DNA of 64,000 bases from an uncultured Ellagibacter sp. Its GTDB lineage: Bacteria; Actinomycetota; Coriobacteriia; Coriobacteriales; Eggerthellaceae. The first letter of the stretch is position 1. Each line of letters opens with the position of its first letter. The notes beneath the pieces were generated by a model. The model was not told the origin of the DNA. It worked only from the letters and a program-made list of their open reading frames with translations, and searched no databases. Made by a program: the position numbers and the translations under genes. This document shows positions 61,287-64,000 of this stretch, one piece after another. The DNA is taken from assembly GCF_934617235.1 (NCBI RefSeq), contig NZ_CAKTTZ010000001.1:62001-126000 (forward strand), read 5' to 3'.

Positions 61287-64000
61287 TTATGCTTTCTCGA
61301 TGTTGACGAGGAACGCCTTGTACTCAGGCACCATGGTGTTCGGGTCGCCGACGTTCGGGGTCAGGTCGTTTACCGTATCGCCCGTGCCGTACAGGTGCGT
61401 CCAGCCGAAGTGATGCGTGAGGCCAACCTGGTGCTGCGTCTTGCCGTGGATCGTGAATGGCTTGAGGCGCTTGGTGACGTACGCATCGACCACGACGGAG
61501 CCGCGCTTGTTCCACACGCGAACCTTGTCGCCGGGCTTGATGCCCTTCTCAGCTGCGAACTCTTCCGACATCTCGCAGAACTGCGACGGCATAGCCTCCA
61601 CGAGCGCCGGGCAGGAGCGGCTCTGGCCGCCGGTCTGCCAATGCTCGGTGACGGAGTACGTGGTCGCGATGATCGGGTACTCGTCGGTTCCGCCGTGAGC
61701 GGTGGACTCGTATTCCGTGAACTTGATCATCGGGTTGTTCTGCGAACCGTTAAGCGCGTTGTCGAACGGGCTCTCGAACGGCTCGTAGTGCTCGGGCATC
61801 GGGCCGTCTTCCATACCGTAGGATTCCAGACGCGCGTTCTGCTCCCACAGCATGAAGAACGTGTTGTTGTTCGGCGGAACCGGCTGACCGTTCTTGGCGG
61901 ACACGAAGTCGCCCTGGTCGACCAGATCCCACTTGCTGCCGTCCCACTCCATGAGCTTCTTGTCGGGGTTCCACGGCTTGCCGTTGGTGTCGCAGGAGTT
62001 GCGGTTGTACAGGATACGACGGTTGGAAGGCCAGCTGAACGCCCAGTTGGAGTTCAGGCCAAGGCCGGACTTGTCGTTGTTGTCGCGACGACCGATCGGC
62101 TGCTGGGCCGGATCGAGCGGTGCGTCGTTGTTGTTGTAGAAGCCCGAGTAGATCCACATCGCGCAGGAAGTGGAGCCGTCGGCGCCAAGTTCGGAGTAGC
62201 CCTTGAGCAGGTCGACCTTGCCCGCCGCGAAGTCGGAGTTAGCCGTGCGGTAGCCGTTGAGCGCCCAAGAAACCGGACGGAAGTCGATCTTACCGTTGAC
62301 GTAGTAATCCCACTTGGTGTTGAGGATCGGGTCGGGGTTAGCGCCACCTTCTTCCTTGTACAGACGGCAGATTTCCGTCCACAGAAGGTCGCACATCTCG
62401 AGGTCAGGCTTGGCCTGATCCCACGGCTCGACTGCCTGGTAGCGCCACTGCAGCCAACGACCGGAGTTCAGGATGGTGCCGGGCTTCTCGTAGATGAGTG
62501 CGCAGGGGAGGAAGTACACGGTCGTCTGGATCTCGGCCGGGTTCATATCCGGCGCCTTCCAGAAGGCCGCCGACTCGGTTTCGACCTGATCGGCCACGAC
62601 AAGCCAATCGAGGTTCGCCATCGAACGGCGCACGTTGCCGGCGTTCGGGGCCGAGTGGCAGGGGTTCATGCCCCAGTTGAAGTAGCCCTTGATGACACCC
62701 TGCTTCATGAGCTCGAACGTGGAGATATGCGTGTAGTCCTGGTCGCCCTTCTCAGACGGAACCTTCGGCCACCAGTCGTAGCCGTAGTCGTTCTCGACGG
62801 TTGCGGCGTCGCCGAACCATTCCTTCAGCGAGGACACGATGAACTTCGGCTTGTTGGTGTAGTAGCCAGCGGAATACGTCTGGGATTCCAGCCACTTGCG
62901 CAGGCTGGAACGATCGGTGGTGTTGGCCCACTTCAGGTAAGCGGGATGCTCGTTGACCATCATGCCCATGTCGGTCGCGCCCTGAACGTTAGGCTCGCCG
63001 CGCAGAGCGTTCACGCCGCCACCAGGGATGCCGATGTTGCCGAGGAGCAGCTGCATAACGCACATGGCACGCGTGTTCTGAGCGCCATAGGAGTGCTGCG
63101 TCTGGCCCAGTGCATAGAGCACCATGCCGGCACGGCCGGGCTTCGCGGTGGAACCGTAGGTGGAGTACACGAGCTCAAGGGTTTCCTTGTCCATGCCGCA
63201 GATGTCGCACACAGCGTCGAGGGTATAGCGCTCGTAGTGCTTCTTCACCTGCTGATAAACGCACATCGGATCCTGGAGCGTCATGTCGCGCTTGGGAAGG
63301 GTGAGCGTCGGCGTGGTGAACTCGGGAACGCCGCTCTTCTTAACCCAGGCGTAGTCGCCCGAAGCGGAGGTGTCCCAGTTCTCTTCCTTCTCGGTCTGAT
63401 AGTGCCAAGAATGGTTGGAATAGGTCTTGGTCTTCTCGTCCCAACCGGAGTAGAGGCCGGTTTCGATGTCGAAGTCGAACTCGGGGTCGAGCAGGTAAGA
63501 CGCATTCGTGTAGTTGAGCAGGTACTCGTAGTTGTAGTCGCCCATTTCACCAGTGGCGAGGTACTTCTCGAGATTCGGATCGATCAGGTTCTCGATGATC
63601 CAGTGATACATGCCGCCGTAGAAGGCGATGTCAGTGCCCGAACGGATGGGGCAGTAGATATCCGCCTGCTCGGCAGTACGGGTATAGCGAGGATCGACGA
63701 CGATCCACTTCGCTCCGCGATCGTGGGCCTTGCCAAGCCACAGCGAGCTAACCGGGTGGTTCTCAACGGAGTTGGAACCGCAGTGGAGGATAACGTCAGT
63801 GTTTTGGAAGTCGCACCAGTGGCTCGTCATAGAGCCGCGACCGAATGATGCTGCCAGACCGGCAACGGTGGGGCTGTGTCAAACACGCGCCTGATTGTCG
63901 ATGGCGATCACGCCGAGCGATCGCATCATCTTGAGGATCAGGTATTCCTCCTCGGAGTTTTCTTGGCTACCGCCCAGGCTGGCAATTGCCGGGGTACGGT
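61287..64000 (-). CDS. fdnG: Selenocysteine formate dehydrogenase, catalytic subunit (partial)
   Basis: The visible part is about 904 residues; the 5' end (Tat signal and N-terminal Fe-S motif) lies beyond the right edge. The frame runs through TGA at 63879-63881, read as selenocysteine in QARVUHSPTVAGLA, which matches ARVUHGPTVA of E. coli FdnG. Following motifs agree: SFGRGSMTSHWCDFQNTDV, VDPRYTRTAEQADIYCPIRS, and C-terminal molybdopterin-binding MPSQFCEMSEEFAAEKGIK. The ATG at 63830 is an internal methionine, not the start. It oxidises formate with bis-MGD Mo or W, on the outer face of the membrane by analogy. Confidence 0.93.
63850..63881 (-). promoter_or_regulatory. Selenocysteine UGA codon and bacterial SECIS hairpin
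   Basis: The UGA (63879-63881) is followed 18 bases later by GGUCU, the apical loop of a 6-bp stem GUUGCC / GGCAGC. E. coli fdhF has the same GGUCU at the same 18-base distance from its UGA. SelB binding to this hairpin would deliver Sec-tRNA. Confidence 0.88.

Noticed and set aside
61395..63848. Long plus-strand open frame antisense to fdnG
   Set aside because: Shadow of a well-supported formate dehydrogenase; no family motifs and no start site.
1..64000. CRISPR arrays, tRNA or rRNA genes
   Set aside because: No spaced identical repeats of CRISPR type and no cloverleaf or rRNA-like segments were noticed by eye; a covariance-model scan would be needed to exclude a tRNA fully.

Overview
The window looks like chromosomal DNA from a strictly anaerobic, high-GC member of the Coriobacteriia (Actinomycetota), most likely the family Eggerthellaceae. 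The reasons are two large membrane-spanning LuxR-type regulators next to transport or respiratory genes, a DMSO-reductase-type operon, a selenocysteine formate dehydrogenase, pyruvate:ferredoxin oxidoreductase, rubrerythrin, a BadF/BadG-type activase and S-layer-homology proteins. The genus cannot be fixed from the sequence alone. Layout, 0-19 kb: an MFS transporter is divergent from a 12-TM LuxR regulator, followed by a giant (R)-2-hydroxyacyl-CoA dehydratase activase-like protein, a phosphoglycerate dehydrogenase without an ACT domain and an SLH protein. Then comes a dmsA-dmsB-dmsC-torD-dmsC operon facing a second membrane LuxR regulator, with a palindromic operator candidate between them. 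19-34 kb: mostly housekeeping. It holds a SanA-like protein, leuS, a two-component module in which phosphoacceptor and ATPase halves sit in two separate membrane proteins with a LytTR regulator, engB, a glycosyltransferase, guaB, a flippase-like protein with an odd charged tail, rubrerythrin under a Fur/PerR-like box, and an M18 aminopeptidase. 34-44.5 kb: more mosaic. It holds a DUF4143 ATPase, a phosphodiesterase, an Hsp20 gene under a CIRCE operator, a NUDIX hydrolase, cimA with a TrpR-like regulator, a coupled radical-SAM/zinc-protein cluster, small genes sharing a 52-nt upstream element, a toxin-antitoxin locus whose PIN toxin is broken by one stop codon, a MITE-like element, and a possible small transcript. 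44.5-53 kb: a cell-envelope module of carbohydrate-binding lipoprotein, DUF4956 membrane protein and VTC-domain protein. It is divergent from an OmpR-type two-component pair with a four-box operator between them, and is followed by a secreted SLH protein. 53-64 kb: a HemN-like radical SAM enzyme, a small Tat lipoprotein, a pyruvate:ferredoxin oxidoreductase operon, and a formate dehydrogenase operon (fdnG-fdnH-fdnI-fdhE). The fdnG gene runs off the right edge and carries an in-frame UGA with a bacterial SECIS hairpin. Together the genes suggest anaerobic respiration: formate and pyruvate supply electrons, a DMSO-family reductase is one terminal acceptor, and membrane LuxR proteins may sense substrates. 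The least ordinary items are the split histidine kinase pair, an ~85-bp palindromic repeat family with two copies translated inside a lipoprotein leader, the MITE-like element, the shared 52-nt element and the radical-SAM cluster.
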